From an uncultured Clostridia bacterium (lineage in GTDB: Bacteria > Bacillota > Clostridia > Christensenellales > Aristaeellaceae): a DNA stretch of 8,799 bases. Under the pieces are notes generated by a model that saw only the letters and a list, made by a program, of their open reading frames with translations, was not told the DNA's origin and did not search any database. The stretch covers positions 1 to 8,799 of the forward strand of contig CANQGC010000111.1 in NCBI GenBank assembly GCA_947600345.1. Reading direction: 5' to 3'. Both the position numbers and the translations under genes were made by a program. Every line of letters begins with the position of its first letter. The first letter of the stretch is position 1. This document shows positions 1 to 6,564 of this stretch, piece by piece.

Positions 1-1
1 C

Positions 2-982
2 ATCATCAACAAGCTGAAAGCCGAGGGCAAGATCATCATCTACGTCTCCCACCGCATGAGCGAAATCAAGCAGATCGCCGACAAGGTGGCGATCTTCAAG
101 GACGGCTGCTACGTCACGACGCTGGATGCCAAGCAGGCCACCGAGCCGGAGATGATCCGGCTGATGGTGGGCCGCGATTTGGGCGACATCTACAGCTCGC
201 TGGATCGGGACAAGCAGATCGGCGACGTGCTGCTGGAGGTCAAGAATCTCGAATCCGACGAGGTGGACGGCGTGTCCTTCCAGCTGCACCGGGGCGAGGT
301 GCTGGGCTTCTCCGGCCTGGTGGGCGCGGGCAGAACCGAGGTCATGCGCGCCATCATCGGCGCGGACCGCATGACCGCCGGGGAGGTCTACCTGGAGGGC
401 AAGCCCATCCACTGCAAAGCGCCCTCGGATGCCCAGCGGCTGGGCATCGTGCTGGTGCCGGAGGATCGCAAGACCCAGGGAATCCTCTCGAACCTCTCCG
501 TGCTGGGCAACATCAACATATCGCTTTTGCGGGAGAACTCCAACGCGGCGGGCTTCGTCAGCGCCCGCCGGGAGGCGGAGGCCGCCGAGCGCGGCATACG
601 GGACTTCAACATCCGCACGCCCTCGCCGGACAAGAAGATCGTGGAGCTCTCCGGCGGCAACCAGCAGAAGTGCATCGTGGCGCGCTGGATGGAGACCAAG
701 CCCAAGGTGCTGATCCTGGACGAGCCCACGAAGGGCATCGACGTGGGCGCGAAGTCCGAATTCTACAATATGATCTGCGCCTTCGCCAAGCAGGGCCTGG
801 GCGTGATCCTGATCTCCTCGGAGCTTCCGGAGGTCATCGGCCTGTCCGACCGCATCATCGTGATGCGCAACCGCAAGGTCAGCGGCGAGGTCATGCGCGA
901 GGAGGCCACCGAGGCGAAGCTCTTGAGCCTGGGCATGGTGGAGGACGCCGCCGGGACGCGGACGGCCGCGGCGAGCAATTAA
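2..982 (+). CDS. Sugar ABC importer ATPase, AraG/RbsA/MglA type (5' partial)
   Basis: This is the C-terminal part of a two-domain ATPase that powers uptake of a monosaccharide. The frame is open from base 2, so the gene begins upstream of the window. About 326 residues are present; AraG/RbsA proteins are about 500. The end of the first nucleotide-binding domain is visible as the H-loop VSHR near base 47-58. The second domain is complete: a Walker A-like GLVGAGRT (314-337), signature LSGGNQQK (647-670) and Walker B VLILDEP (707-727). The Walker A lysine is replaced by arginine and the second H-loop histidine by serine (ISSELPE). Both changes are normal for the C-terminal domain of this family and mark it as the catalytically degenerate half. 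The permease gene follows after 15 bases, so the two are co-transcribed. Family is certain; the sugar is inferred from the next two genes. Confidence 0.93.
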   Translation: MINKLKAEGKIIIYVSHRMSEIKQIADKVAIFKDGCYVTTLDAKQATEPEMIRLMVGRDLGDIYSSLDRDKQIGDVLLEVKNLESDEVDGVSFQLHRGEVLGFSGLVGAGRTEVMRAIIGADRMTAGEVYLEGKPIHCKAPSDAQRLGIVLVPEDRKTQGILSNLSVLGNINISLLRENSNAAGFVSARREAEAAERGIRDFNIRTPSPDKKIVELSGGNQQKCIVARWMETKPKVLILDEPTKGIDVGAKSEFYNMICAFAKQGLGVILISSELPEVIGLSDRIIVMRNRKVSGEVMREEATEAKLLSLGMVEDAAGTRTAAASN

Positions 983-997
983 GGAGGGGCCAGAGGA

Positions 998-1975
998 ATG
1001 AAGAAGCTGAAAATCAACGGCAACCTGATCGTGCTGGTCGTCGCGCTGGTCATCGAAATCGCGGCGTTCTCGCTGCTCAACCACAACTTCCTGACCACGG
1101 TCAACATGGTCAACATACTGATCGCCGCCTCGCTGGTGGGCCTGGTGGCCATCGGCCACACCTACCTGATCATCGAGGGCCAGAACGACCTGTCGCCGGG
1201 CTCGCTGGTGGCGTTCCTGGGCGTGCTGAGCTCGCTGCTGGTCTCCAAGGGGCTGAACTTCGGCGTGACGCTGCTGATCACCATGGCCGCCGGCGTGGTC
1301 GTGGGCCTGTGCAACGCGTTCATGGTCAATAAGCTGAAATTGGAGGCGTTCATCGCCACGCTGGTCACGCAATCCGTGATGCGCGGCTTCGCCTACATCA
1401 TCTGCGACGGTAAGTCCATCGGCATCATGAATCAGACCTTCATCTGGGTCGGCAAGGCCCGGCCGCTGGGCTTGCCCTTCTCGGTCTGGCTGATGATCAT
1501 CGCGTTCATCATCGGCGGCGTGATCCTGGCCAAGACCCGCTTCGGCCGCAGCGTGTACGCCATCGGCGGCAACGCCCAGGCGGCGCGGCTGGCCGGCATG
1601 AATCCCCAGCGGATCGTGACGATCTCCTTCGTGGTGATGGGCCTGCTGTGCAGCATCGGCGGCATCGTCTACGTGGCGCGCATGCAGTCCGGCCAGCCCT
1701 CGGCGAACGTCAACCTGGAGTTTGACGCCATCACGGCGGTCATACTGGGCGGCGTATCCTTCGCCGGCGGCGTGGGCAACATGGGCGGCACGGTCATCGG
1801 CGTGCTGCTGATCCAGACCTTCAACACCGGCCTCAACATGGTCGGCATCCCCAACGCGAACTTCTGGCAGTACGTCGGCAAGGGCGCGCTGCTGTTGATC
1901 GCGCTGACCGCGGACTACATCCGCAAGGTCAACACCGAGAAGCGGCTGCTGAGCGAGAGCAAGCGGAACCGCTGA
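998..1975 (+). CDS. Sugar ABC importer permease, AraH/RbsC-like
   Basis: This is a membrane subunit of a monosaccharide importer in the BPD_transp_2 (RbsC/MglC/AraH) family. At 325 residues it has the usual length. Hydrophobic segments fall near residues 9-27, 36-59, 66-83, 88-110, 161-178, 206-227, 244-277 and 292-306. The conserved early motif that reads GGIDLSVGS in many relatives is EGQNDLSPGS here (60-69). The cytosolic coupling loop TRFGRSVYAIGGNAQAARLAG lies at about 180-200 in split form. From memory, the stretch RGFAYIICDGKSIGI (129-143) is closer to AraH (RGLAYIISDGKAVGI) than to RbsC, which suggests an arabinose-type system. The start has AGGAGG at 982-987, overlapping the stop codon of the ATPase gene, so translational coupling is plausible. 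The next gene, the binding protein, lies 67 bases downstream. Confidence 0.92.
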   Translation: MKKLKINGNLIVLVVALVIEIAAFSLLNHNFLTTVNMVNILIAASLVGLVAIGHTYLIIEGQNDLSPGSLVAFLGVLSSLLVSKGLNFGVTLLITMAAGVVVGLCNAFMVNKLKLEAFIATLVTQSVMRGFAYIICDGKSIGIMNQTFIWVGKARPLGLPFSVWLMIIAFIIGGVILAKTRFGRSVYAIGGNAQAARLAGMNPQRIVTISFVVMGLLCSIGGIVYVARMQSGQPSANVNLEFDAITAVILGGVSFAGGVGNMGGTVIGVLLIQTFNTGLNMVGIPNANFWQYVGKGALLLIALTADYIRKVNTEKRLLSESKRNR

Positions 1976-1992
1976 TCCTTCCCCGTGCCCGA

Positions 1993-2006
1993 GGCGGAGG
2001 TCCGCC
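1993..2006 (+). other. Small GC hairpin before the binding-protein gene
   Basis: GGCGGA-GG-TCCGCC forms a 6-bp stem with a 2-base loop between the permease and the binding-protein gene. No U run follows, so it is not a convincing terminator. In importer operons such hairpins often mark RNA processing or protect the transcript of the binding protein, which is needed in excess. That role is inference. Confidence 0.4.
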
Positions 2007-2042
2007 TTGACAATAGATCATTTTAATAGGAGGTAATCCCAA

Positions 2043-3023
2043 ATGAAGAAGATCCTTGCTCTGGTACTGATCGCGATGCTCGCGATCGGCGGCTGTGCCT
2101 TCGCGGAGGGCGTCCTGCACGACAAGAACGGCGACGGCAAGCTCGTGGTCTACGGCATCTACAAGTCCGGCGACCAGGAGTGGTTCCTGAACGAGGGCGA
2201 GTCCGCCCGCAGGACGGTGGAAGAGGCCGGCGGCGAGTACTACTATGTGGACGTGGCACTCGAGGGCCAGAAGATGCTCGACGCCATCGAGCAGGCGCAC
2301 GCCAACGGCGCGGACGGCATCGTGACCTGCACGCCGGACCAGACCATGAGCCAGAACATCGTCGATCTGTGCAACGAGTACGGCATCGCTGTGGTCGCCT
2401 GCGACGACGCGCTGGAGGTCAACGGCGAGAAGATCGCCCCCTGGGTCGGCATCGCCGGCTACGACATCGGCTCCTCCTGCGCGGAGTGGCTGTGCAGCTA
2501 CATCGAGGAGAACAACCTGAAGGACGACGAGGCCTGCGGCGTGCTGATCATGACCATGTCCACCGTGTCCTCCTGCGTGCCGCGCACCGACGGCGAGTAC
2601 GACGTGCTGAGCGCCAAGTTCCCGGAGTTCGAGCAGACCGGCCGCCTGTTCTACGCCGACTATGACGGCACCACCGAGAAGGGCAACACCGCCTCCGCCG
2701 CCATCATCACCGGCAACCCCCAGATCACCAAGTGGATGGTCATGGGCGCCAACGAGGAGGGCATCATCGGCGTGGTTCGCGCGCTGGAGACCGCCGGCGT
2801 GGATGCCGAGTCCGCCTGCGTGGGCATGGGCGCCTACATGGCCGCTGAAGAGTACGAGAAGGGCTCCTGCCTGAAGGCTTCCCCGTACTTCTCCGACGTC
2901 GCCATCGGCACCTACTCCGTCAACACGCTCTTCGACGTGATCGACGGCAACGAGGTCGAGATGGAGACCGCCGTCCCCGCCGAGATCACCACGCCCGAGA
3001 ACTATCACGACATCCTCGGCTGA
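2043..3023 (+). CDS. Sugar ABC importer substrate-binding protein, AraF-like
   Basis: This is the exported receptor that delivers sugar to the preceding permease and ATPase. It has 326 residues and a type I periplasmic-binding fold. The signal peptide has KK at 2-3 and a hydrophobic core at 4-15. It then offers both a lipobox-like IGGC (C18) and a signal peptidase I site AFA|E (19-22). From memory it aligns to E. coli AraF over its whole length: EWF at 46-48, VTCTPD at 94-99, DD at 121-122, R181, GAN at 235-237, and the end TPENYHDILG. Two likely ligand-pocket positions differ (A236 for Met, Y265 for Asn), so the true sugar may not be L-arabinose. Ten cysteines in an exported protein suit an anaerobe. 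AGGAGGT (2028-2034) sits 8 bases before the ATG. It is the last gene of the operon. Confidence 0.9.
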   Translation: MKKILALVLIAMLAIGGCAFAEGVLHDKNGDGKLVVYGIYKSGDQEWFLNEGESARRTVEEAGGEYYYVDVALEGQKMLDAIEQAHANGADGIVTCTPDQTMSQNIVDLCNEYGIAVVACDDALEVNGEKIAPWVGIAGYDIGSSCAEWLCSYIEENNLKDDEACGVLIMTMSTVSSCVPRTDGEYDVLSAKFPEFEQTGRLFYADYDGTTEKGNTASAAIITGNPQITKWMVMGANEEGIIGVVRALETAGVDAESACVGMGAYMAAEEYEKGSCLKASPYFSDVAIGTYSVNTLFDVIDGNEVEMETAVPAEITTPENYHDILG

Positions 3024-3044
3024 TCCCGAAGCGGATGCGCGAAT

Positions 3045-3073
3045 TCAGCGCGCGGCATGCGGCCGCGCGCTGA
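3045..3073 (+). terminator. Perfect 12-bp GC hairpin after the sugar importer operon
   Basis: Arms 3045-3056 and 3062-3073 (TCAGCGCGCGGC and its exact complement) flank a 5-base loop, 22 bases after the binding-protein stop codon. No T run follows. It probably protects the 3' end or helps termination, together with the next hairpin. Confidence 0.5.
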
Positions 3074-3080
3074 GAGCGAG

Positions 3081-3118
3081 GGAGAGCCCCGACCGCCCGA
3101 GGCGGACCGGGGCTCTCC
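3081..3118. terminator. Bidirectional hairpin between convergent genes
   Basis: GGAGAGCCCCG with CCGCC (3081-3097) pairs with GGCGG and CGGGGCTCTCC (3101-3118), a 16-bp stem with a small bulge and a 3-base loop. It lies in the gap between the importer operon and the convergent regulator gene, so it can serve both directions. Flanking T runs are weak, so efficiency cannot be judged. Confidence 0.6.
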
Positions 3119-3133
3119 GATGGAGATGGCGGG

Positions 3134-3970
3134 CTACTCGCGGCCTGCGGTGCGGAACATCGTGGGCGTCGTGCCGAGGTGCTTCTTGAAGCAGGTGCAG
3201 AAGTTGCTCTCGTTGGAGAAGCCGCACAGATACGCGATCTCCTTGATCGAGCTGCTGGAGCTCAACAGGTAGAACTTCGCCAGGTTCAGGCGCGTGTGGA
3301 TCAGATAGTCGTGGGGCGTGGTCCCCACCCGGCGCTTGAAGATGCGGGCGAAGTGATAGGGGCTCAGGTTGGCGCGCCTGGACAGCGCCTCGAGCGACAG
3401 CTCCTTGTCGGGATTGTCCAGAATGTAGTTTCGGATTTCCTCGATCATATCGCTCTCCGCGGAGGATCTTCGCTCCGCCTTCACGAGGAATTCCGTGAGC
3501 AGGCCCACGATTAGGCGGTTCATCTCCGCCTCCTCGATCGGACCGTAGGCAAGCGTATTTTCGTAGATTTCGATCAGCGCCCGGTGGGAGCGGTCGAAGC
3601 TCTTTGGCACGAAGGAGCCGCTTCCGGCGATGATTTCGTACACGTCCCGGGCCGAGGGGCCATCGAAGTGAATCCAGTACATCTCGCAGGAGCCGATCGC
3701 GCCGTATTCGTGCGGCCTGTAGCAGTCGATGAACGCGAAGGAATCCCTGCCCAGTTCGGTGCGAATTCCATCCTGTTCATAGTAGGCCCTGCCGCGAACG
3801 ATGTGAAGCAGCAGAAAGCTGTCGTAGCTCTCGCGATTGACCACGTAGTCTGCGCCGCACTCGTAGTGGCCCACGCAGAGCGCGTAATAGTAGATGCGCC
3901 TTGCCAGCGGTGAGGCCTCATAGAGGAAGATTTGCGATTGCGGAAGTATGCCCCGGCCAAACGGGCGCAT
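3134..3970 (-). CDS. AraC-family transcriptional regulator
   Basis: This is a cytoplasmic one-component regulator of 278 residues with an N-terminal cupin-like sensor (about 10-150) and a C-terminal AraC DNA-binding domain (about 175-278). The first helix-turn-helix covers LSLEALSRRANLSPYHFARIF and the second SIKEIAYLCGFSNESNFCTCF, followed by the usual KKHLGTTPTMFR end. This layout is typical of sugar-responsive regulators in Firmicutes. The frame stays open to an ATG at 4027, but I choose 3970. The only strong promoter (-35 4060-4065, -10 4036-4041) would start RNA at about 4029, leaving no leader for 4027. The in-frame ATG at 4007-4009 has no ribosome site, while GGTGAT lies just before 3970. 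The gene converges on the sugar importer and diverges from the decarboxylase-like gene. Its targets are not shown directly. Confidence 0.92.
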   Translation of the reverse strand: MRPFGRGILPQSQIFLYEASPLARRIYYYALCVGHYECGADYVVNRESYDSFLLLHIVRGRAYYEQDGIRTELGRDSFAFIDCYRPHEYGAIGSCEMYWIHFDGPSARDVYEIIAGSGSFVPKSFDRSHRALIEIYENTLAYGPIEEAEMNRLIVGLLTEFLVKAERRSSAESDMIEEIRNYILDNPDKELSLEALSRRANLSPYHFARIFKRRVGTTPHDYLIHTRLNLAKFYLLSSSSSIKEIAYLCGFSNESNFCTCFKKHLGTTPTMFRTAGRE

Positions 3971-3998
3971 CGTATCACCACACTTCACAAGAGAAAGT

Positions 3999-4034
3999 CG
4001 ATGGAACATTCCATTTCGATGGAGCATTCCATTT
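3999..4034. promoter_or_regulatory. Tandem 18-bp direct repeat, probable operator
   Basis: CGATGGAACATTCCATTT (3999-4016) is followed at once by CGATGGAGCATTCCATTT (4017-4034), with one difference. Each unit also contains a near palindrome, ATGGAA-CA-TTCCAT. The pair covers the transcription start of the regulator promoter and ends 3 bases before a possible + strand -10 (4038-4043). Tandem direct repeats are the usual binding layout of AraC-type proteins, so binding by the adjacent regulator is a reasonable inference: autorepression on one strand and activation of the decarboxylase-like gene on the other. Confidence 0.7.
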
Positions 4035-4035
4035 C

Positions 4036-4065
4036 AGTATAAGGCATCGGCGGCAGTTTTGTCAA
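4036..4065 (-). promoter_or_regulatory. Vegetative promoter of the AraC-family gene
   Basis: On the - strand TTGACA (4060-4065) and TATACT (4036-4041) are separated by 18 bases. The -35 is perfect and the -10 has one mismatch. Expected start is about 4029, inside the tandem repeat, giving a leader of about 60 bases to the ATG at 3970. Confidence 0.8.
4038..4043 (+). promoter_or_regulatory. Possible activator-dependent -10 for the decarboxylase-like gene
   Basis: TATAAG on the + strand overlaps the divergent -10. No good -35 exists at the right distance (TTCGAT at 4015-4020), and that spot is occupied by the second repeat unit. This is the layout expected of a promoter that needs a bound activator. 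Predicted start is about 4050, with a 77-base leader. Confidence 0.4.
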
Positions 4066-4126
4066 CGCCGCGCGGCAACGATCGGCGACGGTCGCATCCA
4101 AGTACGAAGCATTGAGGAGGAGCAGT

Positions 4127-5413
4127 ATGACTTCACGAGAGCGCGTTTTGAAGGCAATAAATCATCAGCAGCCGGACCGCTGCCCCATCGACCTGGGCAG
4201 CAACGGCCAGACCGGCATGAACATCTCCACCCTGTACCGCCTGCGCAAGGCGCTGGGGCTGGACGAGCACCGCATCAAGGCGATCGAGCCGCTCCAGATG
4301 CTGGGCGAGGTGGAGGAGGATCTGCTGCGGGCCGTGCACAGCGACGTCATCGGCCTGTGGAACCGCGGCAACATGATGGGCTTCATGCAGGACGGCTGGA
4401 AGCCCTTCGACCTGGACGACGGCACGCCCACCTGGATGGGCGGCGGCTTCGAATACGACGTCAACGAGAAGGGCGACAAGCTGGTGTACGCCTGCGGCGA
4501 CCGCAGCGCGAAGTACGCCTTCTGCATGCCCAGGGGCGGCACCTTCTTCGACAACGTGGACCACTTCGAGGAGCCCTTCGACTGGGACCTGGACGAGGAG
4601 GATCTGACCCCCGAGGAGGACTTTAAGGAGGACTTCCAGGTGTGCAGCGACGAGGACGCGCGCTACTGGGAGGAGGAATCCAAGAAGCTCTACGAGGGCA
4701 CCGAATACGCCATCATGGGCGTGCTGGGCGGCGCCGGCCTGGGCGACGCGGCCTGGGTGCCGGGCCCCACCGTCAAGAATCCCAAGGGCATCCGCACGGT
4801 CGCGGACTGGCTGACCGCGCAGGTGATGTATCCGGACTACATCAAGGCCGTGTTTGAGATGCAGACGGAGGTCATGCTCAAGAACCTTGAAATCTACCGG
4901 CAGGCCGTCGGCGACCGGATCCAGGTCGTCTGGATCTCCGGCACGGACTTCGCGACCCAGCGCGGGCTGTTCCTGAGCCCGAGCACCTTCCGGGAGCTCT
5001 ACAAGCCCTTCTACACGCGCATCAACGGCTGGGTGCACGAGCACACGAACTGGAAGACCTTCTACCACTGCTGCGGCTGCGTGAACGACCTGCTGGACGA
5101 CTTCGCCGAGATGGGCGTGGACTGCCTGAACCCGGTGCAGTTCAGCGCCATGGAGCCCAACGGCATGTCCCCGCAGCGGCTCAAGGACGAATACGGCGAC
5201 AAGTTCACCTTCTGGGGCGGCGGCGTGGACACGCAGCGCGTGCTCCCCTTCGGCACGCCGGAGGAGGTGCGCGCGCAGGTGGCGGAGCGCGTGCGCATAT
5301 TGAACAAGAATGGCGGCTACATCTTCAACACGATCCACAACGTCGTGGCCAACGTGCCCACCGAGAACCTGATCGCCATGTACGAGACCGTGTACGGGGG
5401 AAAAATCCGCTGA
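4127..5413 (+). CDS. Uroporphyrinogen decarboxylase superfamily protein, methyltransferase-like
   Basis: This is a 428-residue cytosolic protein of the URO-D (PF01208) superfamily, which includes HemE and the corrinoid methyltransferases MtaA/CmuA. The opening MTSRERVLKAINHQQPDRCPIDL is typical of the non-heme branch. That branch lacks the substrate-binding arginines of HemE near the N-terminus, and its members are about 80 residues longer than HemE. A zinc-site motif H-x-C is present as YHCCGC (H314, C316). The third ligand, Cys in MtaA, appears to be H404 in FNTIHNV. The C-terminal GGGVDTQ and GTPEEVRAQVAERV are family hallmarks. Residues about 145-190 form a very acidic insert. AGGAGG sits just upstream; an in-frame TTG at 4112 would overlap that site and is rejected. 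No corrinoid protein is nearby, so methyl transfer to or from a sugar-like or methylated substrate is only a guess. Confidence 0.88.
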   Translation: MTSRERVLKAINHQQPDRCPIDLGSNGQTGMNISTLYRLRKALGLDEHRIKAIEPLQMLGEVEEDLLRAVHSDVIGLWNRGNMMGFMQDGWKPFDLDDGTPTWMGGGFEYDVNEKGDKLVYACGDRSAKYAFCMPRGGTFFDNVDHFEEPFDWDLDEEDLTPEEDFKEDFQVCSDEDARYWEEESKKLYEGTEYAIMGVLGGAGLGDAAWVPGPTVKNPKGIRTVADWLTAQVMYPDYIKAVFEMQTEVMLKNLEIYRQAVGDRIQVVWISGTDFATQRGLFLSPSTFRELYKPFYTRINGWVHEHTNWKTFYHCCGCVNDLLDDFAEMGVDCLNPVQFSAMEPNGMSPQRLKDEYGDKFTFWGGGVDTQRVLPFGTPEEVRAQVAERVRILNKNGGYIFNTIHNVVANVPTENLIAMYETVYGGKIR

Positions 5414-5434
5414 TTCCGATCCTTCCGTCCTGCA

Positions 5435-5479
5435 CAGAGGAAACCCGGCTGTCCATCGCGACAGCCGGGTTTCCCTCTG
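5435..5479. terminator. Strong bidirectional terminator
   Basis: CAGAGG plus AAACCCGGCTGTC (5435-5453) pairs with GACAGCCGGGTTT plus CCCTCTG (5460-5479): about 19 bp with one bulge and a 6-base loop. The A/T stretch inside the arms gives a short U run on each strand. It lies 21 bases after the decarboxylase-like gene and just beyond the convergent DUF89 gene, so it ends both transcripts. Confidence 0.8.
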
Positions 5480-5495
5480 CCAAGGCGCGCCGCGC

Positions 5496-6377
5496 TCAGA
5501 AGCTCCTGCGCAGTTCGTTCGCCAGCACGCCGCCGAAGTGCTCGAAGCCAAACCAGCTCGTGTAGTGCTCGCACTTGCTCAGCAGCAGGTAGTAGACGTT
5601 CAGGCCGCAGCCGATCATGCTCTCGAAGTTCCCCTGGCCCTTGGCGATGATGACCGCCGCGCGCTCCAGGCGCTCCCGCACCGCCTCCGGCAGCTGGTCG
5701 ATCTGGGTGCCGGGGAGGTCCGGCAGGCCGTTATCCAGCACCTCGGCCACGTCCGAAAGGCCGACCTGCGCCGCGTCCTCCCGGGTGGCGTCGTTGGCGA
5801 TGGGCGCGCCCCGCACCAGCGATACGGGCCGGATGTTCGGGTAGAGCCTGGCGATCGTCTCCAGCAGCAGCTTGTCCAGCGCCACCTCGCCGCAGTTGTC
5901 GTGCACCAGCACCAGCTCGCCGCCCCCGGACAGGTCGGATTTGAGGCGCGCCAGCTCCGCGGCGTCGAGCTTCCGGTCCGCCGCCTCGCCGATCAGCCGC
6001 AGCGCCGTATCCGGGTTCACGTCCCCCAGAAGGTTGAAGTCGATGTAGTTGCCCACCATCGAAAACTGCAGCGCCGCCAGCAGCGGGTCGGCGGCGGATT
6101 CGATCCGCGCGCGAAGCTCGCCGCACACGCCCAGCATCAGCGCGTTGAAGCTGCGCTTGATCTGGGCGTAGTCCTGCGTCACGCCCAGGTACTCCCGGCC
6201 CAGGCGGATGATGCGCGCGTCCAGCAGCGGCGCGGAGTCGTAATCCGCGTCGGCGGAGGCCAGGATCTCGCACACCCGCCGCATGTACTCCGTGCGCGCC
6301 GCGGGGTCCGTTACGCTCCTCGCCCGGTTCAGCGCGCTCCGGGCCAGGCATGGGATGCACTCCGCGTGCAGCTTCAT
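5496..6377 (-). CDS. DUF89 / ARMT1-like damage-control phosphatase family protein
   Basis: This 293-residue cytosolic protein belongs to DUF89, metal-dependent phosphatases thought to destroy harmful phosphometabolites such as damaged sugar phosphates and cofactor by-products. The short prokaryotic subgroup carries an N-terminal CxxC, seen here as ECIPC (C7, C10). The metal and phosphate site is marked by HDNCGE (D160, N161), RGAPIANDAT (R189, N195, D196) and KGQGNFES (K246, N250, E252), all intact. Length is normal. GGAGGA lies 6 bases before the ATG. The gene has its own extended -10 promoter and stands alone: it converges on the decarboxylase-like gene and diverges from the T-box transcript. 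A link to the sugar genes is possible but unsupported. Its substrate cannot be told from sequence. Confidence 0.88.
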   Translation of the reverse strand: MKLHAECIPCLARSALNRARSVTDPAARTEYMRRVCEILASADADYDSAPLLDARIIRLGREYLGVTQDYAQIKRSFNALMLGVCGELRARIESAADPLLAALQFSMVGNYIDFNLLGDVNPDTALRLIGEAADRKLDAAELARLKSDLSGGGELVLVHDNCGEVALDKLLLETIARLYPNIRPVSLVRGAPIANDATREDAAQVGLSDVAEVLDNGLPDLPGTQIDQLPEAVRERLERAAVIIAKGQGNFESMIGCGLNVYYLLLSKCEHYTSWFGFEHFGGVLANELRRSF

Positions 6378-6414
6378 CGCGATTCCTCCGATTTCGTGCA
6401 GGATTTACCCGTCA

Positions 6415-6443
6415 ATTATAGCACATCCGCCCACCGCGCACAA
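6415..6443 (-). promoter_or_regulatory. Extended -10 promoter of the DUF89 gene
   Basis: On the - strand TATAAT (6415-6420) is preceded by TG one base upstream, a classic extended -10. The -35 at 17 bases (TTGTGC, 6438-6443) is weak, as often tolerated with an extended -10. Expected start is about 6408, some 30 bases before the ATG. Confidence 0.7.
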
Positions 6444-6486
6444 GCCGGAACGCCGGTCGTACATATGGATTTAACATTCCTTCGCC

Positions 6487-6515
6487 TTGACAGAAGGCGG
6501 CGGGAAGGTTATAAT
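6487..6515 (+). promoter_or_regulatory. Perfect-consensus vegetative promoter of the T-box operon
   Basis: TTGACA (6487-6492), a 17-base spacer and TATAAT (6510-6515) match the housekeeping sigma consensus exactly. Transcription should start near 6522, about 50 bases before the T-box Stem I. A constitutive strong promoter is the usual partner of a T-box, where control is by premature termination. Confidence 0.9.
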
Positions 6516-6564
6516 ATTCTTAAATTGAGCATAAATTGTCGAAATTATTTTGGCAAGCTGAAAA

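Noticed and set aside
2007..2012. TTGACA before the AraF-like gene as a promoter
   Set aside because: No -10 exists at 16-18 bases; that position is the ribosome binding site. The gene is better explained as part of the upstream operon.
2121..2156. EF-hand-like loop DKNGDGKL after the signal peptide of the AraF-like protein
   Set aside because: The first half fits, but the twelfth position is Gly instead of Glu/Asp, and it lies at the mature N-terminus; calcium binding is not supported.
1929..3008. A 359-codon open frame on the - strand opposite the AraF-like gene
   Set aside because: Composition is G/A/V/H-rich shadow, while the + strand frame has signal peptide, ribosome site and family motifs.
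4133..5551. A 472-codon open frame on the - strand opposite the decarboxylase-like gene
   Set aside because: It is rich in A, V, H and L with low complexity and has no recognisable family. It mirrors third-position GC bias of the + strand gene.
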